Part shown: one piece after another, positions 16,525-25,762 of the stretch
Numbering within the stretch: position 1 is the first letter of the stretch
Layout: each line of letters starts with the position of its first letter
From: Ferrimonas kyonanensis DSM 18153
GTDB lineage: Bacteria > Pseudomonadota > Gammaproteobacteria > Enterobacterales > Shewanellaceae
DNA length: 64,000 nt
Assembly (NCBI RefSeq): GCF_000425405.1
Contig: NZ_KE384365.1
Coordinates: 143,594-207,593, forward strand
Direction: 5' to 3'
Program-made: the position numbers and the translations under genes
The notes under the pieces: model-generated
Seen by the model: the letters and a program-made list of their open reading frames with translations, nothing else
The model's database searches: none
Told to the model about the DNA's origin: nothing

Positions 16525-17136
16525 CTAGGACTTCAGGGCCGCCATCTGGGCATCGTGGCGCCCGGCCAGCAGTAACTGCGCCAGAATCGCCCCACACATG
16601 GCCCACATCATGTCGGACTGGGTGTCCCACTGATAGCCCTGAGTCCCGAGGAAGGCCTCCGCCGATTCACCGGTCCCCACAGCCACCCACCACTCGATCA
16701 GCTCATAGAAAGCCGACAGCGCCAGGGCAAAACAGACACACTGGAAGAACAACCAGCCTCCCATCTTAACCACTTGATTACGAACAAATATTTCCCGAGC
16801 CAACATCGCAGGGATAAAGCCCTGTGCCAGGTGGCCGACCTTATCGTAGTTGTTGCGCTGCCAGCCGAACCAGTCGCTGATGGTGTCGAACAGCGGCACC
16901 TCGGCGTAGGTGTAGTGGCCGCCGACCATCAGAATGATGCAATGCACCAACACCAGTTGGTACGCCAGCGGTGTTAAGGGGAAGCGCTTGAGCGTCGCCA
17001 GCAGGATGGCGGCACCGATCAAGGCTGGCAGCACCTCAAGGAACCAGGTAAAGGTGTCTTTCGGTTCGATGGCAGACCAGATGAGTACCGCGGAAAATAT
17101 CGCGGCCCAGACAATTCGGGACAGGGTAGCAGTCAT
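16525..17136 (-). CDS. DUF2238 (YjdF-like) inner-membrane protein
   Basis: Hydrophobic protein of 203 residues with about six membrane helices. The conserved Y-D-K-V-G-H-L-A-Q-G-F motif and the later F-Y-E-L-I-E-W-W motif are the DUF2238 signature. Function unknown. The ATG at 17136 is chosen; a GTG two codons upstream is possible and neither has a good ribosome site. Converges with the TetR gene (stops four bases apart) and diverges from serA. Confidence 0.85.
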   Translation of the reverse strand: MTATLSRIVWAAIFSAVLIWSAIEPKDTFTWFLEVLPALIGAAILLATLKRFPLTPLAYQLVLVHCIILMVGGHYTYAEVPLFDTISDWFGWQRNNYDKVGHLAQGFIPAMLAREIFVRNQVVKMGGWLFFQCVCFALALSAFYELIEWWVAVGTGESAEAFLGTQGYQWDTQSDMMWAMCGAILAQLLLAGRHDAQMAALKS

Positions 17137-17314
17137 TAACACTATCTATTTATGCAATAAAATAATTGAACCTTAGTATAACCAGCAAATACGCTGTTCA
17201 TAGAAAAAGGATTTAGGGTAAGGTAGTGGAATCCGCATTTTTGGCATAACTATTCACAGCAGCACGCCCGCGGACTCCAAGCCATCGTGACTTTCGCTGT
17301 ATGGAAGCAGAACC

Positions 17315-18544
17315 ATGAACCACTACTCCCTCGACAAAAGTAAAATCAAAATTCTACTGCTGGAAGGCGTTCATCCCCGAGCCATCGAGAGCTTTAAGCT
17401 GGCCGGTTACGATAACGTCGATGTCCTGAAAACCTCGCTGAGCGAAGAGGAGCTGATTGAGCGCACCCAGGATGTGCACTTTATCGGCATTCGATCGAGA
17501 ACTCAGCTAACGGAAAAGGTCATCAACGGCGCGTCGAAACTGGTGGCCATTGGCTGTTTCTGTATCGGTACCAACCAGGTCAACCTGGAAGCCGCTGCCC
17601 GTCGCGGCATCCCGGTGTTCAACGCCCCCTTCTCCAACACCCGCTCGGTTGCCGAGTTGGTGCTGGGTGAGATCCTGTTGCTGCTGCGGGGCATTCCTGA
17701 AAAGAACGCCCTCGCCCACCGAGGCGGCTGGCTTAAGAGCGCCAGCGGCAGCTTTGAAGCCCGGGGCAAAATCCTCGGCATCGTCGGCTACGGCCATATC
17801 GGTACCCAATTGGGGGTGCTGGCGGAGAGCCTCGGCATGCAGGTGATGTTCTACGACATCGAAAACAAGCTGCCGCTGGGCAACGCCCGGCAGATGCCGT
17901 CGCTGCCGCAGTTGCTGAGCCAGGCCGACATCGTCAGCCTGCACGTACCTGAAACCCGTTCCACCAAGGATATGATCAACGCCGACACCCTGGCACACAT
18001 GCGCCAGGGCAGCATCCTGATCAACGCCTCACGGGGCACCGTAGTCGACATTCCGGCCTTGTGCGCCGCCCTGTCCAGCAAGCGCATTCGTGGCGCCGCC
18101 ATCGACGTGTTCCCGGTGGAGCCCAAGTCCAATGATGAAGAGCTGCTGACGCCACTGCGAGAGTTCGACAACGTCATCCTGACTCCCCATGTGGGCGGCT
18201 CCACCCAGGAAGCCCAGGAAAACATCGGCATCGAAGTGGCGGCCAAGATGGCCAAATACTCCGACAACGGCTCGACCCTGTCGGCGGTCAACTTCCCGGA
18301 AGTGTCTCTGCCCGAGCACACCGGCGCCAGCCGCCTGCTGCACATCCACCGTAACGTGCCCGGCATCCTGAATCAGATCAACCAGGCATTTGCCGCCAAG
18401 GAGATCAACATTCTGGCGCAGTTCCTGCAAACCAAAGGCGATCTGGGCTACGTGGTCATGGACGTGGCGACCCAGCATGCCGACGATGCCTTAGAACAAC
18501 TGGACGCCATCGACGGTACCATTCGCGCCCGCATTCTCCACTAA
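17315..18544 (+). CDS. serA: D-3-phosphoglycerate dehydrogenase
   Basis: First enzyme of serine synthesis, 409 residues like E. coli SerA. The substrate domain has G-I-R-S-R-T-Q. The NAD domain has G-Y-G-H-I-G-T-Q-L-G, the catalytic arginine in N-A-S-R-G and the catalytic histidine in L-T-P-H-V-G-G-S. A C-terminal ACT domain (about 335-409) binds serine for feedback control. GGAAG lies upstream of the ATG. It ends in a very strong terminator. The 178-base divergent gap to the DUF2238 gene holds its promoter, not precisely located. Confidence 0.97.
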   Translation: MNHYSLDKSKIKILLLEGVHPRAIESFKLAGYDNVDVLKTSLSEEELIERTQDVHFIGIRSRTQLTEKVINGASKLVAIGCFCIGTNQVNLEAAARRGIPVFNAPFSNTRSVAELVLGEILLLLRGIPEKNALAHRGGWLKSASGSFEARGKILGIVGYGHIGTQLGVLAESLGMQVMFYDIENKLPLGNARQMPSLPQLLSQADIVSLHVPETRSTKDMINADTLAHMRQGSILINASRGTVVDIPALCAALSSKRIRGAAIDVFPVEPKSNDEELLTPLREFDNVILTPHVGGSTQEAQENIGIEVAAKMAKYSDNGSTLSAVNFPEVSLPEHTGASRLLHIHRNVPGILNQINQAFAAKEINILAQFLQTKGDLGYVVMDVATQHADDALEQLDAIDGTIRARILH

Positions 18545-18552
18545 CACCATCC

Positions 18553-18598
18553 CCACGCTAAGTCCCTTTGCAAAATGGGGACTTAGCGTGGTTTTTTT
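18553..18598 (+). terminator. Intrinsic terminator after serA
   Basis: Perfect 14-base stem (18553-18566 with 18578-18591), 11-base loop and seven T. Confidence 0.95.
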
Positions 18599-18657
18599 CC
18601 CGCCCGCCATCACTTAAACTTAACCGCCATAACCGTATCCCTATTGTAGGACTCGCC

Positions 18658-19542
18658 ATGGCGCAGCTTATTCCCCTTACCCACCTGGGTATTGTCCGTT
18701 TGACTGGTGATGACACCACCGCATTCCTTCAGGGTCAGCTGACCTGCAACATGAACCAGCTGGAGCCCACCCACTGGAGCTGGGGCGGCCACTGCGATCC
18801 CAAAGGCAAGCTGCTGGCCAGCTTTCGCATCTTCAAACGGGATGCCGAGGTACTGCTGATCATGCCGCGGGACCTGATTACGGTGGATCTGCCGCAGATG
18901 CAGAAGTACGCCGTGTTCAATAAGGTGGAACTGAGCGACATCAGCGACCAGTTGCCACTGCACGGGCTGCTGGGTAACGATGCCCTGGCCCAGGCCGATG
19001 CTCTGTTCCCGGGCAATGACACTCTGCGCCGTCTTGGCGACACTCAGCTGCTCAGAGACAGCCACAGCGCCCTGATTGTCGGTGCATTGCCCGATGCCCT
19101 GGCCAACCTGGATGCCGCTGACCTGTCTCATTGGCAACGCCACGAAGTGGCCCAGGCCTGGCCAATGCTGACCCAGGAGCACAGCGGCGAACTGGTGCCG
19201 CAGATGCTTAACCTGGACGCCGTCGGCGGCATTCAATACGACAAGGGCTGCTACATCGGCCAGGAAACCATCGCGCGCATGCATTTCCGCGGTGGCAATA
19301 AGCGCGCCATGTACGTCGCCATGGGGCCGGCGCAGGCGCTGCCTGATGACAGCGAACTGCAGATGGCCATCGGTGACAACTGGCGCCGGGCCGGCGTGGT
19401 ATTGAACCAGGCACTGGTGGACGGCCAGCTGTGGCTGACCACCATATTGGCCAAAGAGATTGAGGCGGACACGCGTCTGCGTTTAGGGGAGGTCGAACTG
19501 ACACTGCAACCTCGCCCCTACCCGCTGTTTGGCGACAGCTGA
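18658..19542 (+). CDS. ygfZ: tRNA-modifying/iron-sulfur cluster folate protein YgfZ
   Basis: Folate-binding protein of 294 residues, related to GcvT. It supports assembly or repair of certain Fe-S enzymes and tRNA thiolation. The signature K-G-C-Y-I-G-Q-E with its essential cysteine is near residue 200. The ATG at 18658 is chosen because homology starts there (G-I-V-R-L-T-G-D-D, then F-L-Q-G-Q-L-T-C-N). In-frame codons further upstream fall inside the serA terminator. Confidence 0.94.
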   Translation: MAQLIPLTHLGIVRLTGDDTTAFLQGQLTCNMNQLEPTHWSWGGHCDPKGKLLASFRIFKRDAEVLLIMPRDLITVDLPQMQKYAVFNKVELSDISDQLPLHGLLGNDALAQADALFPGNDTLRRLGDTQLLRDSHSALIVGALPDALANLDAADLSHWQRHEVAQAWPMLTQEHSGELVPQMLNLDAVGGIQYDKGCYIGQETIARMHFRGGNKRAMYVAMGPAQALPDDSELQMAIGDNWRRAGVVLNQALVDGQLWLTTILAKEIEADTRLRLGEVELTLQPRPYPLFGDS

Positions 19543-19560
19543 GCTCCAGCCCCAACACAG

Positions 19561-19592
19561 CACAACGCCGGCGATTGCCGGCGTTGTGGTTT
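19561..19592. terminator. Bidirectional terminator between ygfZ and the DUF3187 gene
   Basis: Perfect 12-base stem CACAACGCCGGC / GCCGGCGTTGTG with a four-base loop and a modest T-rich tail, between convergent genes. Confidence 0.65.
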
Positions 19593-19611
19593 CTAAGACA
19601 CACCAAGGGTT

Positions 19612-20559
19612 TCAGAGCCGATGGCGGTAGCCCAGAGAAAAGGCGATGTCGGTGCTGTTGTCCATATTGAACACGTTCTCAATCATGGTGAATTCGATGG
19701 CGCCACTAGTCAGGTGGTAACGATACCCCAACAGAAATTCATGGGAGATTTCGTCCAGTGCATCCACCTCTTTGGTTTCACCGCTGTAGGCGTGGTACTC
19801 CAGCAGCAGGCTGTGTCTGGGGTTGAACCGATACTGGTAACTGCCCGCCAGCATCCAGGCCCAGTCACTGAGCTCCAGTCCGCCAGAGGTTTCGGCGTTG
19901 CTGCTGTGGGCGGTGCCCACGGTGGCATAAAACCCATGGTTGCCGCCGGCATCGTAACGATAATTCAGCTGCAGCACCTGCTCAAACGAGCTCACCTCAA
20001 ACGGTCCCGACGCCACGTAGTTATAGAATAGACCGATCCCCGCCGACAGCGCCTGAGGGCCATCACGGTAAAGTTGATAGCCGGCGTAGCCACTTATCGC
20101 ATTGTTGAGGGTCTCTCCCTTAAAATCCTCCAGCAATACACCGGGCGCTTCGATGTAGAAACGGTGTTTCGGCACGTCATCGCGGCCATTTTGCCCGAGG
20201 CCAAAAAAGTCATGAAACTTCTCGGTAACGCTGTCGAGGCCATTGTTGGCGGCGAAACGATACTGGTAGTTGAGTTCAAACTCCCACCGTTCGATGGGCG
20301 CAAACCGCACCCCAACATTGACTTCGTTATGATAGTAATCCATGACGTAGTCCGGGGTTTCGGCCCAGACACTGGCGATAGTGCCGTTCACCAGCCACTC
20401 CACCGTGCCGGTCTCCAGCACCTCGCCGCTGCGCAGCATCGGCGTGTAGTTCTGCGCTTGCAGTGGCGACTGGGCCTTCACAACCAGAGGCCCGTAGTCC
20501 TGAGCCCAACAGGGCAGGGACAGGCTCAGCAGTGGCAACAACCAGGCTAGTGTTCTCAT
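19612..20559 (-). CDS. DUF3187 family outer-membrane barrel protein
   Basis: Exported protein of 315 residues. The signal peptide ends P-C-W-A-Q. It then has many short amphipathic strands and ends in L-G-Y-R-H-R-L. The segments E-L-N-Y-Q-Y-R-F, L-E-Y-H-A-Y-S-G and the late I-E-N-V-F-N-M-D-N-S-T-D-I-A-F-S-L-G-Y-R-H match the DUF3187 family of marine gammaproteobacteria. Function unknown; a pore or envelope role is plausible. Divergent from the DUF4250 gene. Confidence 0.75.
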   Translation of the reverse strand: MRTLAWLLPLLSLSLPCWAQDYGPLVVKAQSPLQAQNYTPMLRSGEVLETGTVEWLVNGTIASVWAETPDYVMDYYHNEVNVGVRFAPIERWEFELNYQYRFAANNGLDSVTEKFHDFFGLGQNGRDDVPKHRFYIEAPGVLLEDFKGETLNNAISGYAGYQLYRDGPQALSAGIGLFYNYVASGPFEVSSFEQVLQLNYRYDAGGNHGFYATVGTAHSSNAETSGGLELSDWAWMLAGSYQYRFNPRHSLLLEYHAYSGETKEVDALDEISHEFLLGYRYHLTSGAIEFTMIENVFNMDNSTDIAFSLGYRHRL

Positions 20560-20746
20560 CGGCTTCTCATTCCTTTGCGCTTCCCTAAGTCATAGTGCCC
20601 TGACGCTCTTGGGTTTTAAAGAGCTGATTTTGCAAAATAGATTTCTGATTCTGCTGATCATTTCCCGATCATCCCCAGCGCTGAATCATCCTCAGAAACT
20701 TGGTCTATAGTTAAGTCCAACCGGGCCATAAACCAGCGGAGGTCCC

Positions 20747-20947
20747 ATGGAAATTGACCACCCGGAACGACTGGATGCCAACATCTTGCTGGGCATCGTC
20801 AATGAACGGCTGCGGCACGACTGCGACGACCTGGCCGCCCTGGAAGACGACCTGGGACTGTCCCGGCAACAGATTGAGTCTAGGTTAAAAACCATTGGTT
20901 TTCAGTATCAAGCCGATCAAAACCAATTCAAGTCATTTACAAAATAG
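20747..20947 (+). CDS. DUF4250 family small protein
   Basis: Acidic protein of 66 residues. The pattern L-D-A-N-I-L-L-G-I-V-N-E-R-L-R...L-x-x-L-E-D-D-L-G-L near the N terminus matches DUF4250, a small family of unknown function in enterics, vibrios and Shewanella. It may have a helix-turn-helix-like fold, but this is inference. The ATG has AGGTCCC about six bases upstream. Ends 110 bases before napD with no clear terminator. Confidence 0.75.
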   Translation: MEIDHPERLDANILLGIVNERLRHDCDDLAALEDDLGLSRQQIESRLKTIGFQYQADQNQFKSFTK

Positions 20948-21057
20948 GCCGGATACAGTGACCGAGATCGGCCATTTTGCCCGTTATTACTAAGGGGGTA
21001 TTTGGCTGTGACGGTCGCAAAACCATACTGATTTTAAACCCGCTTTTGGAACGAGCC

Positions 21058-21321
21058 ATGAGTCAGGAATACCACGTAGTCAGTCTGGCGGTTCACGCCA
21101 ACCCTACCCATCAACAGCAACTGCAGCAGCAGATTGCTGAGGTGGCCGGCGCCGATCTGGTGGCGACCACCGACGACCACAAGCTGGTCGTCACCCTGGA
21201 GGGCGACAGCCGCCAGGCGGTGCTCAACGGCATCGAGACCATCAATCAACTTCAGGGCGTCATCTCATCAGCCCTGGCCTATCACCAAGTCGAACAGTTC
21301 GAAGACGAGGACACTGCATGA
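21058..21321 (+). CDS. napD: NapD, chaperone for periplasmic nitrate reductase
   Basis: Ferredoxin-fold chaperone of 87 residues that binds the Tat signal of NapA. The N terminus [12 protein letters not shown] matches the NapD pattern (V-x-S-L-x-V). The chosen ATG (21058) gives the standard length; an upstream in-frame start would add 27 residues without homology. The last codons overlap the napA ATG (ATGA), so translation is coupled. First gene of a napDAB unit. Confidence 0.88.
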   Translation: MSQEYHVVSLAVHANPTHQQQLQQQIAEVAGADLVATTDDHKLVVTLEGDSRQAVLNGIETINQLQGVISSALAYHQVEQFEDEDTA

Positions 21322-23804
21322 GCATCAGCCGTCGTAAATTTCTAAAGGCCAACGCCGCCGTTGCCGCCGCCACCGCCGTCGGCGCCACCCTGCCGGTCAA
21401 GGTGGTCGAAGCCGCTACCGAAGCCAACCAGGAGATCAAGTGGGAGAAAGCCGCGTGTCGCTTCTGTGGCGTCGGCTGCTCGGTCATGGTGGGCACCAAG
21501 AATGGCCGCGTCGTGGCCTCTCAGGGCGATCAGGAAAGCCCGGTCAACAAGGGCCTGACCTGCATCAAGGGCTACTTCCTGCCCAAGATCATGTACGGAG
21601 AGGATCGTCTGAGCCAACCGCTGCTGCGCATGAAAAATGGCAAGTTCGACAAATCCGGTGAACTGACGCCCATCAACTGGGATCAGGCATTTGATGTGAT
21701 GGCCGATAAATGGAAAACCGCCCTGAAGGCCAAAGGCCCAACCTCGGTGGGCATGTTCGGATCCGGTCAGTGGACTGTCTGGGAAGGCTACGCCGCCGCC
21801 AAACTGATGAAGGCCGGCTTCCGCTCCAACAACATCGACCCCAATGCCCGCCACTGTATGGCCTCTGCGGTCGTCGGCTTCCTGCGCGCCTTTGGTATCG
21901 ACGAGCCCATGGGCTGCTACGACGACATCGAACACGCCGATGCCTTCATCCTGTGGGGCTCCAACGCCGCCGAAATGCACCCCATTTTGTGGTCACGCAT
22001 GTCTGACCGTCGCCTGTCCAATCCAGGCACCAGCGTGCACGTGCTGTCGACCTATGAAAACCGCTGTTTCGAACTGGCGGACAACAAAATGGTGATGAAG
22101 CCGCAATCAGACTTGGTGATCCTCAACTACATTGCCAACTACATCATTCAAAACAAAGCGGTGAATACCGACTTCGTCAACAAGCACACCAAGTTTGCCG
22201 AAGCCACTCCGGACATCGGCTATGGCCTGCGGCCTGAGCACCCGCTGGAGAAAAAAGCCAAGAACCCCGGCAACGGCAAGATGAAGGGGATCAGCTTTGA
22301 CGACTACGCCAAATACGTCTCCAGCTACACCCTGGAGTACGCCCATCAAATGTCCGGCGTGCCCAAGGAGAATCTGGAGCAACTGGCCAAGGTCTACGCC
22401 GATCCAAACACCAAGGTGATGAGCCTGTGGTGCATGGGCATCAACCAGCACGTACGCGGCGTCTGGGCCAACAACTCCATCTACAACCTGCACCTGCTGA
22501 CCGGCAAGATCTCCGAGCCCGGCAACAGCCCGTTCTCCCTCACTGGCCAGCCATCCGCCTGTGGCACCGCCCGGGAAGTGGGCACCTTCGCCCATCGTCT
22601 GCCCGCCGACATGGTGGTGATGAACGACAAGCACCGCGCCATCGCCGAAAGCAAGTGGCAACTGCCAGCTGGCACCATCCCGGCCAAGCCGGGCTACCAC
22701 GCCGTCCTGCACAACCGCATGCTCAAAGACAGCAAGATGAACGTCTACTGGACCCTGTGCACCAACAACATGCAGGCGGGCCCCAACACCAACGAGGAAG
22801 CCCTGCCAGGCTACCTTAACCCGGACAACTTCATCATCGTATCCGACCCCTACCCAACGGTCACTGCCATGGTGGCGGATCTGGTGCTGCCCACCGCCAT
22901 GTGGGTGGAGAAAGAGGGCGCCACCGGTAACGCCGAGCGCCGGACCCAGTTCTGGCACCAGATGGTTAAACCCCAGCCCGGTGCCAAATCGGATCTGTGG
23001 CAGATCATGGAGTTCTCCAAGCGCTTCAAGGTGGAAGAGGTCTGGGGCGATGAACTGCTGATGCAAAAACCGGAATACCGCGGCAAAACCCTGTACCAGG
23101 TGCTGTTCGCCAACGGCGTGGTCGACAAATACCCGCGCTCCGAGTGCAAAGGCCGCTACAACGATGAATCCGACGACTTCGGCTACTACGTGCAGAAAGG
23201 CCTGTTTGAGGAGTACGCCGACTTTGGCCGTGGCCACAAGCACGATCTGGATCAGTTCGACGTCTATCATCAGGTTCGCGGTAAACGCTGGCCGGTGATC
23301 GATGGCCAGGAAACCAAATGGCGCTTTAAAGAGGGCATGGACCCGTACGCCAAGAAGGGCTCCGACTTCGACTTCTACGGTAAGCCGGACGGCAAGGCGC
23401 TGATCATCGCCTCGCCGTACGAGCCACCGGTGGAGGAGCCGAACCAAGAGTACGACCTGTGGCTGTCCACCGGGCGAGTACTGGAACACTGGCACACCGG
23501 CACCATGACCAAGCGGGTGGCCGAGCTGGATAAGGCCTATCCTCACGCCAAGATCTACATGCACCCTCAGGATGCCAAGCAACGGGGCGTGAAACAGGGC
23601 GACGAAGTGGTGGTTTCCAGCCCACGGGGCGAAGTGCGCACCCGGGTCGAAACCAAGGGCCGCAATAAGCCGCCTCAGGGACTGGTGTTTATGCCGTTCT
23701 TCGACGCCCGTCAGTTGGTCAATAAACTGCTGCTGGACGCCACCGACCCGCTCTCGAAAGAGACCGATTTCAAGAAATGTCCGGTTAAAGTGGTTAAGGC
23801 GTAA
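21318..23804 (+). CDS. napA: Periplasmic nitrate reductase catalytic subunit
   Basis: Molybdopterin enzyme of 828 residues that reduces nitrate to nitrite in the periplasm. The twin-arginine signal is S-R-R-K-F-L-K (residues 4-10). The 4Fe-4S cluster is bound by C47, C50, C54 and C82. The molybdenum ligand is C180 in N-A-R-H-C-M-A-S. The rest follows the bis-MGD fold. The monomeric, NapB-dependent NapA type is clear from length and signal. Flanked directly by napD and napB. The absence of napC, napGH or napF nearby implies a shared quinol dehydrogenase elsewhere, such as CymA. Confidence 0.97.
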   Translation: MSISRRKFLKANAAVAAATAVGATLPVKVVEAATEANQEIKWEKAACRFCGVGCSVMVGTKNGRVVASQGDQESPVNKGLTCIKGYFLPKIMYGEDRLSQPLLRMKNGKFDKSGELTPINWDQAFDVMADKWKTALKAKGPTSVGMFGSGQWTVWEGYAAAKLMKAGFRSNNIDPNARHCMASAVVGFLRAFGIDEPMGCYDDIEHADAFILWGSNAAEMHPILWSRMSDRRLSNPGTSVHVLSTYENRCFELADNKMVMKPQSDLVILNYIANYIIQNKAVNTDFVNKHTKFAEATPDIGYGLRPEHPLEKKAKNPGNGKMKGISFDDYAKYVSSYTLEYAHQMSGVPKENLEQLAKVYADPNTKVMSLWCMGINQHVRGVWANNSIYNLHLLTGKISEPGNSPFSLTGQPSACGTAREVGTFAHRLPADMVVMNDKHRAIAESKWQLPAGTIPAKPGYHAVLHNRMLKDSKMNVYWTLCTNNMQAGPNTNEEALPGYLNPDNFIIVSDPYPTVTAMVADLVLPTAMWVEKEGATGNAERRTQFWHQMVKPQPGAKSDLWQIMEFSKRFKVEEVWGDELLMQKPEYRGKTLYQVLFANGVVDKYPRSECKGRYNDESDDFGYYVQKGLFEEYADFGRGHKHDLDQFDVYHQVRGKRWPVIDGQETKWRFKEGMDPYAKKGSDFDFYGKPDGKALIIASPYEPPVEEPNQEYDLWLSTGRVLEHWHTGTMTKRVAELDKAYPHAKIYMHPQDAKQRGVKQGDEVVVSSPRGEVRTRVETKGRNKPPQGLVFMPFFDARQLVNKLLLDATDPLSKETDFKKCPVKVVKA

Positions 23805-23815
23805 GGGGAAGCACA

Positions 23816-24232
23816 ATGAAAACAGCCATTATCATCACCACCCTGGTGAGCACACTGACCCTGGCCTTCGCGACCAGAGCCGCGGACGACGCCGTCACTC
23901 ACTCCCTGCGCGGCGCCACCCCGGTGGCCGAACAGGGTGCGCCGGAGGCGGCGGCCCAGTATCCGAAAAAGGGCAAGTCCATCGAGCGGACCATGGCGCA
24001 TCAGCCACCGCTGATACCGCACAAGGCCAGCTACCCCATCAACCTGAAGCGCAACGGCTGCGTCAGCTGCCACGCGCCGGCAAAGGCCGAGCGGATGAAG
24101 ACCACCGCCATCGACCCCAGTCACTACCTGGGCGACGGCAACCTGGACAACCGCTTCTACAACTGCACCCAGTGTCACGTGCCGCAGGCCAGCAACCGGG
24201 AACCGGACGTCGGCAATAACTACCAGAACTGA
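23816..24232 (+). CDS. napB: Periplasmic nitrate reductase diheme cytochrome subunit
   Basis: Electron-transfer cytochrome c of 138 residues that passes electrons to NapA. It has a signal peptide (about 1-22) and two heme motifs, C-V-S-C-H (82-86) and C-T-Q-C-H (117-121). The distal histidines are probably those in A-H-Q-P-P and P-S-H-Y. GGGGAAG lies upstream of the ATG, 11 bases after napA. Followed by an intrinsic terminator, so the unit ends here. Confidence 0.95.
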   Translation: MKTAIIITTLVSTLTLAFATRAADDAVTHSLRGATPVAEQGAPEAAAQYPKKGKSIERTMAHQPPLIPHKASYPINLKRNGCVSCHAPAKAERMKTTAIDPSHYLGDGNLDNRFYNCTQCHVPQASNREPDVGNNYQN

Positions 24233-24254
24233 GTGATACTCCAGTCTCATTCGG

Positions 24255-24276
24255 GCGGCCTTCGGGCCGCTTTTTT
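24255..24276 (+). terminator. Intrinsic terminator after napB
   Basis: GCGGCC-TTCG-GGCCGC followed by six T. Confidence 0.92.
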
Positions 24277-24287
24277 GATCCTTGCCG

Positions 24288-24887
24288 CTAATGCGGCCGG
24301 GTGGCGATCAGGCTGGGTCGATCCTTTACCGACTCCAGCCAGGTCTTGAGTCGAGGGTGGTGTTTGCGCCAGCCCAGGCCGGGATGACGAAAATCCAGGT
24401 ACTCCAGCAGGCACACCAACTTAATGTCCAGAATCGACCACTCTTCCGGCAACAACGACAGCTGTGACGCCAGGACCGTGAGCCCCTGATGAAGGGTATC
24501 CCGGTGGCGCTGATTCCAGAATGGCGACGCACTGCCTTCATCTTCGCGGCTGTGCTCAATCCGCAGTGCCACCGCCGTCTCCAGCAGCCCCTGCAACAGT
24601 GCATTCATTGACTGGCGGCCCCAGTGATGGGCCAATGGCAGGAACAGGGTCTGATTGCCCCACTCGGAGTCGAAGTAGCGACAGATAACGTCGCTGTCAA
24701 ACAGCACCTGACGATCACGAATGATCAGGAAAGGGATCTTTCCCAATGGGTTGTGCAGGCGAGTTTCGTCGTCAAACGGGCTCCAGCGGATCTCGTTAAC
24801 GCCTTCCATCGCCAGCTCCCGCGCCACCACTCGTGCCAGGCGGGCAAAGGGGGAGGCATCGGAGTAATACAGCATCATCACACTCAC
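24288..24887 (-). CDS. Glutathione S-transferase family protein
   Basis: Protein of 199 residues. The thioredoxin-like N domain (about 1-78) has Y-Y-S-D-A-S-P-F-A-R near the catalytic serine position. The N-P-L-G-K-I-P-F-L motif carries the conserved cis-proline, followed by L-F-D-S-D-V-I-C-R-Y. The all-helical C domain has the S-I-L-D-I-K-L-V capping-box region. Closest in style to the YibF/GstB-type single-gene GSTs. Substrate unknown. Downstream of fpr on the same strand, 30 bases apart, probably co-transcribed. Confidence 0.88.
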   Translation of the reverse strand: MSVMMLYYSDASPFARLARVVARELAMEGVNEIRWSPFDDETRLHNPLGKIPFLIIRDRQVLFDSDVICRYFDSEWGNQTLFLPLAHHWGRQSMNALLQGLLETAVALRIEHSREDEGSASPFWNQRHRDTLHQGLTVLASQLSLLPEEWSILDIKLVCLLEYLDFRHPGLGWRKHHPRLKTWLESVKDRPSLIATRPH

Positions 24888-24917
24888 CTCCGGCCACCAC
24901 TTAAGGCGCAGCGGCCG

Positions 24918-25661
24918 TTACCAGTATTTTTCCATGGTGATCTGCCCCGGGGTCCGGCGCAGGTTCTTCCGCAGCTTCATCCCTTCCAGTACCGCCACGG
25001 TATCGCGAATCATGTCCGGGTTGCCGCAAATCATGACTTGGCTTCGAGACGGGGTGATAGGGGTATCGGCGTAGTCCTGAATCTTACCCTGGGTGATCAA
25101 CTCCGGAATCCGTCCCTGCAGCATGCCATCGATGCTCTCGCGGCTGACCACAGGCACAAACCGAAACTGCTCCGGGCGGGCGGCTTGCAGTGCCCGAATC
25201 TCCTCCAGGTAGGCCATGTCTCTGAGTTCGCGCACCGCGTACACTAGGTTAAACGTCTCAAACTGCTCCCAGGTATCGTCGCACCTCAGCATCGACAGAA
25301 ACGGGCCTACCGCGGTGCCGGTGGCCAGCATCCACATGTCGCGGCCCGCCGGCACTTCATCCAGCACCATGAAGCCGGTGGCTCGCTTGGCCACCATCAG
25401 CTGGTCACCCGGGTGCAAATCCTGCAGTCGCGGCGACAAACTGCCCTCTTCCACCGCCACCGCCAGAAACTCCAGCTGCTGCTGGGATGGGGCATTGACG
25501 TAGGAGTAGGCTCGCTGCACCCGCTCCCCCTCTTGCTCCAGCCCCAGCTTGGTAAACTGGCCGGCAACGAAGGGATCGGTGTCCGCCTCCACCTTGAGAG
25601 TGAACAGTTTGTCATTCCAATCAATACGCTCTACTACGGTTCCATTAACCCAAACGCTCAT
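24918..25661 (-). CDS. fpr: Ferredoxin/flavodoxin-NADP+ reductase
   Basis: FAD enzyme of 247 residues, like E. coli Fpr. It moves electrons between NADPH and ferredoxin or flavodoxin. The FAD motif R-A-Y-S-Y is near residue 50. The NADP-binding loop A-T-G-T-A-V-G-P-F is near residue 113. The late I-C-G-N-P-D-M-I motif and a C-terminal Y-W (E-K-Y-W), which stacks on FAD in this subfamily, are present. First of two minus-strand genes; a terminator for the upstream symporter separates it from that gene. Confidence 0.95.
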   Translation of the reverse strand: MSVWVNGTVVERIDWNDKLFTLKVEADTDPFVAGQFTKLGLEQEGERVQRAYSYVNAPSQQQLEFLAVAVEEGSLSPRLQDLHPGDQLMVAKRATGFMVLDEVPAGRDMWMLATGTAVGPFLSMLRCDDTWEQFETFNLVYAVRELRDMAYLEEIRALQAARPEQFRFVPVVSRESIDGMLQGRIPELITQGKIQDYADTPITPSRSQVMICGNPDMIRDTVAVLEGMKLRKNLRRTPGQITMEKYW

Positions 25662-25716
25662 TCCATTGCCCCTGATTGCGCCGCATTATTGACCAGCATA
25701 ACAGACTCCCCATAAA

Positions 25717-25740
25717 GAAAAACCCCGCACTGGCGGGGTC
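25717..25740 (-). terminator. Intrinsic terminator after the dicarboxylate/amino acid symporter
   Basis: On the minus strand, ACCCCGC-CAGT-GCGGGGT followed by TTTTCTTT. Confidence 0.88.
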
Positions 25741-25762
25741 TTTAATCGGGCTCGAACCAAAA

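Noticed and set aside
22107-23816. Long open frame on the minus strand opposite napA, and similar long frames opposite pepP (3792-5540), lysS (27513-29069) and the RND pump (37418-39397)
   Set aside because: They are antisense to well-supported genes, have histidine-, glutamine- and valine-rich compositions typical of GC-rich reverse-strand reading, and show no family motifs.
24288-24887. The GST-like protein as stringent starvation protein SspA
   Set aside because: The neighbours are not rpsI/sspB, and the N-terminal motif and length fit the YibF/GstB type better.
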